Part shown: positions 32,706-40,789 of the stretch, piece by piece
Position numbering within the stretch: the stretch's first letter is position 1
Layout: each line of letters starts with the position of its first letter
Notes under the pieces: generated by a model
Told to the model about the DNA's origin: nothing
Databases searched by the model: none
What the model saw: only the letters and a program-made list of their open reading frames with translations
Program-made: the position numbers and the translations under genes
Origin: Clostridium sp.
GTDB lineage: Bacteria; Bacillota; Clostridia; Lachnospirales; Lachnospiraceae
Length of the DNA: 64,000 bases
Direction: 5' to 3'
NCBI GenBank assembly: GCA_031275405.1
Contig: JAISOV010000029.1
Coordinates: 85,188-149,187, forward strand

Positions 32706-33074
32706 GGTTATAACTATGCTCCTTCCAAAGTCTGGAGACTTTGCGCGTAGCCCAAATCTCCGGTTGAAAGAATGCAATTCTTTCAACCTTCCACCTCCAA
32801 TTTATTTGATTGTCAGGCGTTTGCGAAACGCCAAAACCCGCATGATTGCGGTGTTTTTAATTGCAGAAATACTTCTAAAATCACTCGTTTCAAACAGGAC
32901 TTTCTTCCGGACTTACAATCAGTTTTTCATTCGCTTGTAGATCTTACTCAACTCATATGCCAGGCAATGGACTCTTCCAAAGCTGATGGAGACACGGACA
33001 CATGGGATACCTTGGCTGCCCGGCGGAAAGATCCTTTTGAAGATTCCACCGGATCTTTCCGCCGGGCAGGCGCC
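32706..33074. other. Non-coding strip ending in a perfect 19-bp inverted repeat
   Basis: No convincing gene. The right end holds CTGCCCGGCGGAAAGATCC (33016-33034) and its exact complement (33051-33069), loop 16 bases. It lies 5 bp beyond the stop codon of the minus-strand gene at 33075. No U-run follows, so it is at most a weak, Rho-assisted or bidirectional terminator, or an mRNA 3' end protector. Confidence 0.6.
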
Positions 33075-33833
33075 TTACAGCCTCTGCGTGCCGTCCAGGT
33101 AAATATCATAATCGTCAATGCTCTCGAACAGCCGGTAGCCATAGTCTTCAAACTTGCCGTGTTTGGGCTTTTCACGGCGCAGGATAATATAATGGCAGCC
33201 GTCTTCCCGCGCCAGGCGGACAAGCTCCGCCACGTCAATCACCGCCGCTTCCATGGCGGTGTGCAGAGGATCGTAGTTTCCCCACAGCTGCAGCAGCATT
33301 TCCCTCCCATAAGGCATACACACGGTGGGAGCATACTGCCGGACGAACTGTAGAAATTCTTCCGGGAAGACCGCCATCACCTCCCGCCCCTCCACCTCGA
33401 TGGCGTCGCAGATGCCTACCATGCTCTGGGGCATGTGATAGAGGTTCTGGGCTTTCTGGAAATAGGGATCCGCATAAATGAAACTGCCGGACAGCATCAG
33501 CACGACCGTGCCCGCCACCGCGAAGAGAGCTTTCTTCTTTCCCCGCAGTCCTGTGAAAATACGCGCCGCCGCATAAGCGATTTCCGCCGTCATCGGTATC
33601 AGCCACAGGATCCGGTAGTAGATTTCCGCGTCTTGTACGTACCGGTAAAAGAAGTCCGCCATCCATGGGTTGAAGAACAGCAGAAGCAGACTGACCGGAA
33701 CATAGACCAGCAGAACCCGGAGGGGCTTACGTTTTTCGGCCGCCGCCAGATACAGCAGCGACAGCAGGAACCAGCCGACCATCAGTCCGCTCCCCATATA
33801 CTTTTGAAACAAGGACCATACGTTCGCTGACAT
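33075..33833 (-). CDS. Membrane protein with extracytoplasmic C-terminal domain
   Basis: A 252-residue protein. ATG 33833 with AAAGGA is chosen; upstream codons lack a site. The first ~110 residues hold four hydrophobic segments (LMVGWFLLSLLYLAAA, LRVLLVYVPVSLLLLFF, ILWLIPMTAEIAYAAARIF, ALFAVAGTVVLMLSG). The remainder (ADPYFQKAQNLYHMPQSMVGICDAIEV...) is soluble and probably outside. It resembles the C-terminal part of larger GT-C/DUF6077-type proteins, and the gene just upstream resembles the N-terminal part, so the two may be a split version of one protein. Function unknown. Confidence 0.65.
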   Translation of the reverse strand: MSANVWSLFQKYMGSGLMVGWFLLSLLYLAAAEKRKPLRVLLVYVPVSLLLLFFNPWMADFFYRYVQDAEIYYRILWLIPMTAEIAYAAARIFTGLRGKKKALFAVAGTVVLMLSGSFIYADPYFQKAQNLYHMPQSMVGICDAIEVEGREVMAVFPEEFLQFVRQYAPTVCMPYGREMLLQLWGNYDPLHTAMEAAVIDVAELVRLAREDGCHYIILRREKPKHGKFEDYGYRLFESIDDYDIYLDGTQRL

Positions 33834-33907
33834 AAAAGAATCCTTTCTTGCGTGCCGCTCTGACCGAAACGCAGACCACAGCCTCCGCCACAGCCGTCCA
33901 TCCCGCG

Positions 33908-35137
33908 TCACCCCAGCCGCAGATACAGCAGCGCGTAACCGATAGCGGGGGCGCAGGACAGGGCCATAGGAATCAGAAATTTCCATTTACGATAGCAGAC
34001 CGCCGCCCACAAGCCAGCCAGCCCGATCAGCAGACAGCAGAGCAGGGCGCCCATCGTGCTGCACAGGCACCCCGTCAGCACCGCCGCCGCCAGCAGGAGC
34101 CACAGTCTTACGCCCACTTTTTCTTTTCCCAAAGCCCGACCCTGCGCCGCCAGCCGCTCCAGAAGAGCCAGCAGCAGGAAAAACAGCAGCGGAATCACGA
34201 TACTGCCCAAGACCGCCTTGCCCTGTCTGGTTCTGGCAATCAGAAAATTCTCCACGGAGTAGATGGAATAATCCCCGAACAGCACCAGGATTTCCGTAAA
34301 AACGAGAAAGACCGGCAGCCTTTCCTGATGTCCGGTTCCGCAGAGTCTTCCCCCGATCATGGCGTAAACGGCATACGCCATCGGAATCAGGACGCAGGGC
34401 AGCGCCACATGCGCCACGCTGACCGTGCGCATTCCGGAGATCCTCGCCAGGAAAGCGATCCATAGGGGGAACGGAGCCAGCCCGTGCCTGACGTCCAGCC
34501 CGGTGCTTCCCCCGGTATACGGAAGCTTCACGTACATGGTGTCGCTCTCTTCCGCTAACGCGGCCACCGCCACATAATAAGTATCATCTCCGTCCGCGTA
34601 AGTCATGCGAACCGCCTGTACCGCCTGAAATACCAGAAGCGCCCAAAATACCGCCCACGCGCCCCAGTACCAGCCGCTCCGTCCGCCCTCTTTTTCCGCA
34701 GACCCGGCTGCCCGCTTCCGGAGGAAGATGTCCGCAAAGCTTGTGGATCTTTTTCGTAGGCCCCCGGCGGCTCGAAAAAAGTCCGCCAGCTTTTTGCGTG
34801 GGCCTCCGGCGGCTCTGCACGCGGCAAGCTGCCTTTTCAGAAAAACTCCTAGCCCTAGAAGCGCCGCCACGCCGCCGATGAGCTGGAAAATCCCCGCCAC
34901 TTGGGAGAACTCCCCGCGCTTGAGAATCAACGGAACGCACAGCAGCTGGAAGGCCGCCCACAGAAGCGTCTGTCCGCTCACCCAGTAAAAGGGAAGTCTT
35001 TTCCATTCTTCCCGCGCCAAGGCAAAGGTCGCGTCCGCTCCTTTCCCGCCGCCGACCGTTATTTTCCCCGCCGCGGCAGGCACGAGCAGCAGCCATATTC
35101 CTAACACCAAGACCTGTCCTAACGTCCGCACGATCAT
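33908..35137 (-). CDS. Polytopic membrane protein, DUF6077-like
   Basis: A 409-residue membrane protein with about ten spans. An outer loop carries YADGDDTYYVAVAALAEESDTMYVKLPYTG, with an acidic DGDD motif as in GT-C-like families; NFLIARTRQGKAVLGS is another conserved-looking patch. Residues ~105-150 include a duplicated Arg/Ala-rich cytoplasmic stretch (RAAGGPRKKLADFFRAAGGL). It ends abruptly after LLYLRLG, with no outer C-terminal domain, which the next gene (33075-33833) seems to provide. Its GGGAGCAGA ribosome site comes from the dispersed 75-bp-type element. DUF naming is tentative. Confidence 0.6.
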   Translation of the reverse strand: MIVRTLGQVLVLGIWLLLVPAAAGKITVGGGKGADATFALAREEWKRLPFYWVSGQTLLWAAFQLLCVPLILKRGEFSQVAGIFQLIGGVAALLGLGVFLKRQLAACRAAGGPRKKLADFFRAAGGLRKRSTSFADIFLRKRAAGSAEKEGGRSGWYWGAWAVFWALLVFQAVQAVRMTYADGDDTYYVAVAALAEESDTMYVKLPYTGGSTGLDVRHGLAPFPLWIAFLARISGMRTVSVAHVALPCVLIPMAYAVYAMIGGRLCGTGHQERLPVFLVFTEILVLFGDYSIYSVENFLIARTRQGKAVLGSIVIPLLFFLLLALLERLAAQGRALGKEKVGVRLWLLLAAAVLTGCLCSTMGALLCCLLIGLAGLWAAVCYRKWKFLIPMALSCAPAIGYALLYLRLG

Positions 35138-35326
35138 TCTGCTCCCATCTGCCCGCCCTAGCGGGCATTCCGATCAAGGAGGTTGAAAGCGGATGGTTGT
35201 CCCGCTTTCAGCTTCTGCCCCCATCTTCCCGCTTTGGTCTGTAAAGCATCGTCGGCTGGCATCCCAATCAGACCCCCTGAAAATAACTGTTACAGCGTTG
35301 TTGCCCCATCTGTCCGCCCGGCGGGC
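35138..35326. repeat. Dispersed element related to the 75-bp repeats at 22 kb
   Basis: Three degenerate copies in reverse orientation begin GCTCCCATCTGCCCGCC (35141), GCCCCCATCTTCCCGC (35217) and GCCCCATCTGTCCGCCCG (35303). The first keeps the GAAAGC/GCTTTC stem and the CCGATCAAGGAGG block of the copies at 22055-22231. It supplies the ribosome binding site of the gene at 33908-35137 and contains the TAG stop (35327-35329) of the gene upstream. Confidence 0.8.
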
Positions 35327-37486
35327 CTACGAATCAGGAAAATCGGAAGCTTCTTTCCACTTCCTCTGCCCTTCCCAATACGTCGCCGCCGGCTCAGACA
35401 ACGCCTTTGCAACTCCATTGCTCCATTGCTCATCTTTCTCCCAGAGCCACACGCTGTCGCCATGTACGCTCTCCGCCACCAGCCGCTCTTTCGCCCTCCA
35501 GCCGTACCGCTCTTCCAAGACCGCCCGGACGCGCTTCTCATCCACACCGTCCTTCACGATGACCACCGCCCGCTCCAGTGCTTCCAACGAGGCTGTATCC
35601 TGCCGTTCCTCCAGTTCCTCGGGTTTCAGCAGCAGCGTCTTTTCATAACAAGTAAATTCCAAGAGATTCTCATAATAGCCCACGCCCTCATAGATACAGA
35701 CACAGGGAAGCCGCCCATGCTCCGCCGCCGCTTCCTCCTGCTCCGCGTAGCCCCGGTACAGATATTCCCCGTCATACCCTAGGACATTGCCCAGGCAGAG
35801 TGCCGACACACCAAAAAGGAACAGCCTCCCGCCTTTGTGTATCCAAGCTTCCGCGCCCTTGTATAAGATCACGGCACAGCTCCCCAACGCAAAGGGGAAA
35901 ACCGCCATGATATACCGATCCACCAAATAGGGCGACATCCTGGCTGCCAGAAGGAAATAGGCCAAGGGCGGCAGGACGAACATCCAGACCAGGGCGGCGT
36001 TTCCGGCGCCGCTCCCCTCGCCGCGGCCCATTGCCGGCGCCGCCGTTTCCCCTCTTCCGGCGCCGTCCCCCTCATCGCGGCCAGCCGCCGGTACCGCTCT
36101 CTTGCTTCTGATACCACGGCCAGCCGCCCTGCGACTTGCCCGAAAGCTTCCCCGGGAAGCTGCCCGAAAGCTCCTCCGGCCAGCCGTCCTAAGGCTGGCC
36201 GCGATTCCCGCCGCCAAGACCATCGCGCCCAGCACCCAGCCGCACCCTGCGGAAAACATCCCCAGGCCGGTGGCTTCCGGAGCGGCCACGCCCGCGCCGA
36301 ACATCCCTCTCCAGAGCAGCTTGCCGAAGGAAACCAGTTTCGTTCCATAGCCCTGCAGTCCGTTCGCCAGGTTCCCCCAGGCTTCCGTTCCCCGGCCGCT
36401 GGAAAACACATCGGCGACCGCGAAAGGAAAACCCGCCACCCCGACGACCGCCGCGATGAGCATGGAACGGAGGTAGCCCCAAAGTTCTTTCTTTCTTTCC
36501 GCCCCGCCAAGCCCCCGCCCCGCCAGCTGCCAGACCGTGACCGCAGCCAGGGCAAAGCAATAGAACAAGAAAAAATACTGCGTCCAGAATCCCAGAACCG
36601 TAACGGCGATCAGCCCCCTGTTGTGGACGGCAAACTCCCGCCTGCTCCATTTCTTCCCATGAAGATAGCAGAGGGCCACGCACCAGAACGTCATGACGCC
36701 GTACATACGGATCAGCAGGACCGTGGCGACCGCGCCGGAAGAAAGGCCGTACAGCAAGGCGGCAAGAAGACCCGTTTTCTCAAAAAATCCCCTCGCGCCG
36801 CTTCCGGCTCCGATTCCTCCTGCTTCTTTTCCAGATCCTCCCGCGCCTTTTCCAATCTCGCCGGCTCTTTTTCCGATTCCTCCTGCCCCGCGTCCAAGCC
36901 CTCCCTCGCCGTCTAGCAAGATTCCCAGTTTCATCAGCAGTATGCAGCACCCCAGAACCGCCGCCAGATTCACCGCGCAGCCCGGAAACGGCGCCGCTTT
37001 CCCACGGAAGATACTGGATACCGTATGCAGCAGCAGGAAATGCAAGGGAGGATGGTTATCGTCCTTGACATTGAAATACACGGACGCATAAGCAAAGGCA
37101 TCGTCCTTCCCTACGGTAATATAATCGGAAAACTGCTGCCGGTCTATCCAGACAGGCTCCGGGAACACGTCCGCCCGGTAACGGAACAAAGAGCTTTCTC
37201 CCCTGTTTTTCCACACGTCCGCCGCCGTCTTCCAGAGGTTCTTCCATGTGCCGCCCCACGTATCCTCCCGCAGCTCTTCACGCACGAATTTCGCCAGCCG
37301 CCCCTCCGGCTGGGTAGGCACGATCCAAGGCGTGAACTCGGCATTGGACAGCTCAAAACTCAGCAGCTCGTCCATGTGGTAGCCTTCTTTTTGTGAAACA
37401 AACGTACCTAACACTCCCGCCACCAGCGCCAGAACGGCGATCTGCGGAAGATACCGTGACAGAAACCCTTTCATCCTCGCCCTCAT
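35327..37486 (-). CDS. GT-C (GT39/ArnT-like) membrane glycosyltransferase with repeat-expanded loops
   Basis: A 719-residue polytopic protein. After the first span, GYHMDELLSFELSNAEF is the typical acidic outer-loop motif of GT39/ArnT-like enzymes, and DDNHPPLHFLLLH the second conserved block, so it should use polyprenyl-phosphate sugar donors outside the cell. Two low-complexity insertions break the core: a Gly/Ala/Lys-rich stretch near residues 195-235 and an Arg/Ala/Ser/Gly-rich stretch near 430-490. Both lie between membrane spans and arise from short tandem repeats in the DNA. The C-terminal ~140 residues form a soluble outer domain. ATG 37486 adjoins the preceding stop; ATG 37474 is an alternative. 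Confidence 0.85.
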   Translation of the reverse strand: MRARMKGFLSRYLPQIAVLALVAGVLGTFVSQKEGYHMDELLSFELSNAEFTPWIVPTQPEGRLAKFVREELREDTWGGTWKNLWKTAADVWKNRGESSLFRYRADVFPEPVWIDRQQFSDYITVGKDDAFAYASVYFNVKDDNHPPLHFLLLHTVSSIFRGKAAPFPGCAVNLAAVLGCCILLMKLGILLDGEGGLGRGAGGIGKRAGEIGKGAGGSGKEAGGIGAGSGARGFFEKTGLLAALLYGLSSGAVATVLLIRMYGVMTFWCVALCYLHGKKWSRREFAVHNRGLIAVTVLGFWTQYFFLFYCFALAAVTVWQLAGRGLGGAERKKELWGYLRSMLIAAVVGVAGFPFAVADVFSSGRGTEAWGNLANGLQGYGTKLVSFGKLLWRGMFGAGVAAPEATGLGMFSAGCGWVLGAMVLAAGIAASLRTAGRRSFRAASRGSFRASRRAAGRGIRSKRAVPAAGRDEGDGAGRGETAAPAMGRGEGSGAGNAALVWMFVLPPLAYFLLAARMSPYLVDRYIMAVFPFALGSCAVILYKGAEAWIHKGGRLFLFGVSALCLGNVLGYDGEYLYRGYAEQEEAAAEHGRLPCVCIYEGVGYYENLLEFTCYEKTLLLKPEELEERQDTASLEALERAVVIVKDGVDEKRVRAVLEERYGWRAKERLVAESVHGDSVWLWEKDEQWSNGVAKALSEPAATYWEGQRKWKEASDFPDS

Positions 37487-39115
37487 CTACTTCCGAAACC
37501 CTAAAACTTCTTCGCAGCTGTCAAAATGCAGTACCTGGAAATTTTCATCCTCATACACCAGTCTTCCGGCTCTCACCAACGCCTCTTCCCGGTACCGCTC
37601 CGCTTCCTCCGCCGTCAGCAGCAGGAACGTCTTCCCCCTGTGGTAAGAAGCTTCATAATATTTCCTCGGGGTAGACCAATAGAAGAACCCGAAATCTCCC
37701 CAATCGGACACATTCGCCACCTCCACTTTTCCGTCCGTAAGCTCCTGTAAGATATTGGCGTTCCAGTAGGTGGCGTATCCGAACTCATAGCCCTCCCGCG
37801 TCAGATACGCCGCCGCTTCTTTCCGCTCCTGGTTTTTGTCCGTAGTGACAAAAGAATACACCGTCTTCCCGGTAGCGAGAACCATACAGCCGCACAGCGC
37901 CGCCAGCGCCAGCCAGCGGTCCAGAACCGATTTCTCCTCTTGATAATACACCGCCAGAAGCGGTAAGGCAAACTGGAACACGGTGATATAATACCGTGGA
38001 ACAATGGTGCCTGTGGTAAATACCAACACAAAAGTATGCAAGATCAAAGACGTCTGGAAAAAATACAGTAAAAACCGCCTGTGGGTATACGCTCCGGAAG
38101 GCTCCCCCTCCCCGGACTCCCCCAACAGCCTGCCGCAGCGCACCGTGATAAACACGATCACGCCCAGGATACCGAAGGCCGCCATCGTCACCAGTCCCCG
38201 CAGGGAGAGGAAGCCCCTGTCCGGGATATAGCCAAAGAGCATGAGCAGGCTTCCGAAGGTATCCCGCACCCGTTCCAGGAAAACGCCTTGATAAACGCTG
38301 ACAAAATTCGTAGTCTCATAGGTCTGAAAAGAATAGCGCTTCGTCACCGACGTCACGTTCAGCCCATATCCTACGAGCGCGCCAAACAGCCCCGCCAGAC
38401 AAACCACCAGATAGGAAAGCCTTTCCCCCGCCGCCTGCCGCAGCCGCGCAGGTTCCGCCGTCTTCCTAAGATCAATGGCCGCGCTCACCAGCATGGGAGC
38501 CTGCAGAGCCAGAAGATAACGCACCCCGGACAGGCCGCACACCACGCTCAAAAGCAGGAAACAAACCGGCAGTCCGATCCGCTTCCCCACGCTTCCGCGC
38601 CCCGCCTCCCGGGAAGGACGCCAAACGCAGCCCCGCTCCGCCAGCCGCAGGAACATCCCGAAATAGAAGAACAGAAGGATCATGTGGGGCATATAGGTAT
38701 TTCCCATCTGCACATGCGTAGCCACCGTCTCCGAAAAGGGAAGCAGCAGCAGCACCGACGTCCAGACGACTGTCTTGGGTTCGATCCGGAAAGGCTTCAT
38801 CAGGTAAAAAAAGCTCCCCAGCAGCAACACATACGTCAACAGATTGGTCAGCACCCGCACCACGCGCCAGGAACCGCTCAGCAGGAAAAGCGGCTCCATC
38901 AGAAGCTGTGTATACAGGACACGGAATTCCGTGGAATAATACCATTGCCCGGTGGCAAGAAACTCCCTTTCGTCCAGCAGCAGCTTGGAGAAAATCATTT
39001 CCGCCGCCATATCGGAATCCAGCCAATGTGTGCCAAACAAAATATTCAGCGCGGCCAGCAACAGAAACGCCGCCCCTAAAACCAGCCACGCCGCCCTCTT
39101 TCCCGTTTGATCCAC
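37487..39115 (-). CDS. Polytopic GT-C-like membrane protein
   Basis: A 542-residue membrane protein starting at GTG 39115 (GGATAGG upstream). First outer loop: GTHWLDSDMAAEMIFSKLLLDE, acidic DSD motif as in ArnT-like enzymes, then about eleven spans, and a ~110-residue outer C-terminus containing YATYWNANILQELTDGKVEVANVSDWG. It follows the 39125 gene with 9 bp between and abuts the next. Probably transfers a sugar in polymer assembly or decoration; specific function unknown. Confidence 0.75.
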   Translation of the reverse strand: MDQTGKRAAWLVLGAAFLLLAALNILFGTHWLDSDMAAEMIFSKLLLDEREFLATGQWYYSTEFRVLYTQLLMEPLFLLSGSWRVVRVLTNLLTYVLLLGSFFYLMKPFRIEPKTVVWTSVLLLLPFSETVATHVQMGNTYMPHMILLFFYFGMFLRLAERGCVWRPSREAGRGSVGKRIGLPVCFLLLSVVCGLSGVRYLLALQAPMLVSAAIDLRKTAEPARLRQAAGERLSYLVVCLAGLFGALVGYGLNVTSVTKRYSFQTYETTNFVSVYQGVFLERVRDTFGSLLMLFGYIPDRGFLSLRGLVTMAAFGILGVIVFITVRCGRLLGESGEGEPSGAYTHRRFLLYFFQTSLILHTFVLVFTTGTIVPRYYITVFQFALPLLAVYYQEEKSVLDRWLALAALCGCMVLATGKTVYSFVTTDKNQERKEAAAYLTREGYEFGYATYWNANILQELTDGKVEVANVSDWGDFGFFYWSTPRKYYEASYHRGKTFLLLTAEEAERYREEALVRAGRLVYEDENFQVLHFDSCEEVLGFRK

Positions 39116-39124
39116 GCCTAGAAC

Positions 39125-40789
39125 CTATCCTTTCCTACGAGCCGGACGATGTCCGGGCCGCATTTCACAGACCATCCACAGATACCACAGAAGAGTCACA
39201 AAAACCGTGTGCTTATAGTCCATCATCCCCGCCCCCAGGAAGGTATAATATAGAACAAAGCCAGCCGCCGTCCATACCGCCGTCCGCCGTCCGATCCGCC
39301 CGGCTCCTTCCCTGTGGCCAGAGTCCTCCGCGCTTGTCACATCGCTGCCGGCGGCCAGCGGCCTGATCCGCGCCGTTTTGCCCCTGTAATCAGAGTCCTC
39401 CGCGCCTGCCTCCACAGAGCCGTCCGCCGTCCGCCGCCCGGCTCTTTCTCTGATCCGCCGCGCCGCAGACGCAAGCAGCGCCAGGACGCTTCCCGCGCTG
39501 AACCAGAACCCCCCATATCTCACATACCATTTCGTCCATCCCGGCGCGTGGTTCTTCATCACCTCATAATTTCTCCCCCCATAAGAAACATACTCCCATC
39601 CGCGAAGCTGGCCGGAAAGCACCCATGGGGCAACGGTATAGGAGATGGCGTCCTGCGCGATCTGTGTCACGACCTCTTTCGTGCGCAGATGAAACGCGGT
39701 CGCCGCCATTTTGCGGTACAGCGGCTTGGCTTCCTCCACCCCGACCGCCTCTTCCATCAGAGGGCCAAACAGAAGCGCCACTCCGTCCGCCGTTTCGGAA
39801 ATCTGCCGCGCCTGCTCGGCAGTCATAGCGCCGCGCACCTCTTCCGGCCACGCCGGATAAAACCGGGAAAAAGCAGGCCAGACAAAACGGCTCACCGCGG
39901 AAGCGCTGATACTGCTCCGGATTTTCCCATAGCTTCCGGGCTGGCAGACCGCCGTCCGCAACGCCGCCAGAAATCCCGCCGCCGCCAACAGAAGCAGGAA
40001 ATTTCTGAACAGGAAGCTTCTGAACAGGAAGCTTCTGAATAGGAAATTTCTGTTCAGAAGCAGGTTCCCGCAAAGAACCGCCCGCCTTTCCACGCCCGAA
40101 CCCCGCAGGCCGCCATGCTCATTCCCTGCCCGCGGGGATGTGCGGCTCCCGCCTTTCCACGCCCGAACCCCGCAGGCCGCCATCCCTACCAGAATCGGCG
40201 TCAGCGCCAGGTAGCAATATTCCGGTATCAGCAAGGCGGATAACAGCCAGAAGACCAGGATCTTCCCAAACTCCAGACAGCCGGACAGCTTCCGTCCGTC
40301 TCTCCCGCCGCCCCTCCCCCGGCACAGCCGGACGACTCCCGCGATCTCTAAGAGCAGACACGACAACGCCAGCGACTGGGGCAGTACCGCCAGATGGCAC
40401 TGCATGGCAAAAGGAACGGTCAGCAAGGCCGCCGCCCCCCAGACACGGCGGCGGATCCCAAAGGATTCCAGCAGCTTCCACGCGGCAAGCTGCGCCGCCG
40501 CAAGCTGCAGGCAGTATAGGATTTCATAATACGGCGGCGCTTTCCCGAAAAGCAGGAAGCCGACCGCCGAGGACGCCGCCATGGACAGCCGGATCAGCAG
40601 CGGATAGAAGATCCCGGTATACTCGTCATAGACCAGGCTCCGGCTGACCTCCACATAATGGAAGCTATCCCCGAACTCCTGAAAGCCCGTAAAGTTTGCC
40701 GCCATCCACAGGATACCCAGGCCGACCTGAACGCCTAAGCCGAGCCGGAGCAGCTTGCGTAAGACCTCCCGGTTACAAATATTTCCCAT
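39125..40789 (-). CDS. Polytopic GT-C-like membrane protein with repeat-derived loops
   Basis: A 554-residue membrane protein. FQEFGDSFHYVEVSRSLVYDEYTGIFYPLLIR forms the first outer loop with an acidic GDS motif. Two oddities stand out: a short tandem repeat giving FLFRSFLFRSFLFRNF near residue 250, and a loop at ~200-235 made by a duplicated 36-bp DNA segment that is read in two different frames. ATG 40789 overlaps the aminotransferase gene by 17 bp. Ser/Glu/Asp-rich cytoplasmic insertion near residues 455-510. Likely a glycosyltransferase of the polymer pathway; the family cannot be fixed by eye. Confidence 0.7.
   Translation of the reverse strand: MGNICNREVLRKLLRLGLGVQVGLGILWMAANFTGFQEFGDSFHYVEVSRSLVYDEYTGIFYPLLIRLSMAASSAVGFLLFGKAPPYYEILYCLQLAAAQLAAWKLLESFGIRRRVWGAAALLTVPFAMQCHLAVLPQSLALSCLLLEIAGVVRLCRGRGGGRDGRKLSGCLEFGKILVFWLLSALLIPEYCYLALTPILVGMAACGVRAWKGGSRTSPRAGNEHGGLRGSGVERRAVLCGNLLLNRNFLFRSFLFRSFLFRNFLLLLAAAGFLAALRTAVCQPGSYGKIRSSISASAVSRFVWPAFSRFYPAWPEEVRGAMTAEQARQISETADGVALLFGPLMEEAVGVEEAKPLYRKMAATAFHLRTKEVVTQIAQDAISYTVAPWVLSGQLRGWEYVSYGGRNYEVMKNHAPGWTKWYVRYGGFWFSAGSVLALLASAARRIRERAGRRTADGSVEAGAEDSDYRGKTARIRPLAAGSDVTSAEDSGHREGAGRIGRRTAVWTAAGFVLYYTFLGAGMMDYKHTVFVTLLWYLWMVCEMRPGHRPARRKG
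40012..40183. repeat. Short coding tandem repeat and a 36-bp duplication read in two frames
   Basis: Between about 40000 and 40070 an ~18-bp unit (GAACAGGAAGCTTCT) recurs three to four times. A perfect 36-bp direct repeat starts at 40081 and at 40148 (CCCGCCTTTCCACGCCCGAA...). The 67-bp period is not a multiple of three, so the copies encode different peptides (ACGVRAWKGG and GGLRGSGVERR) in one open frame. Confidence 0.9.
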
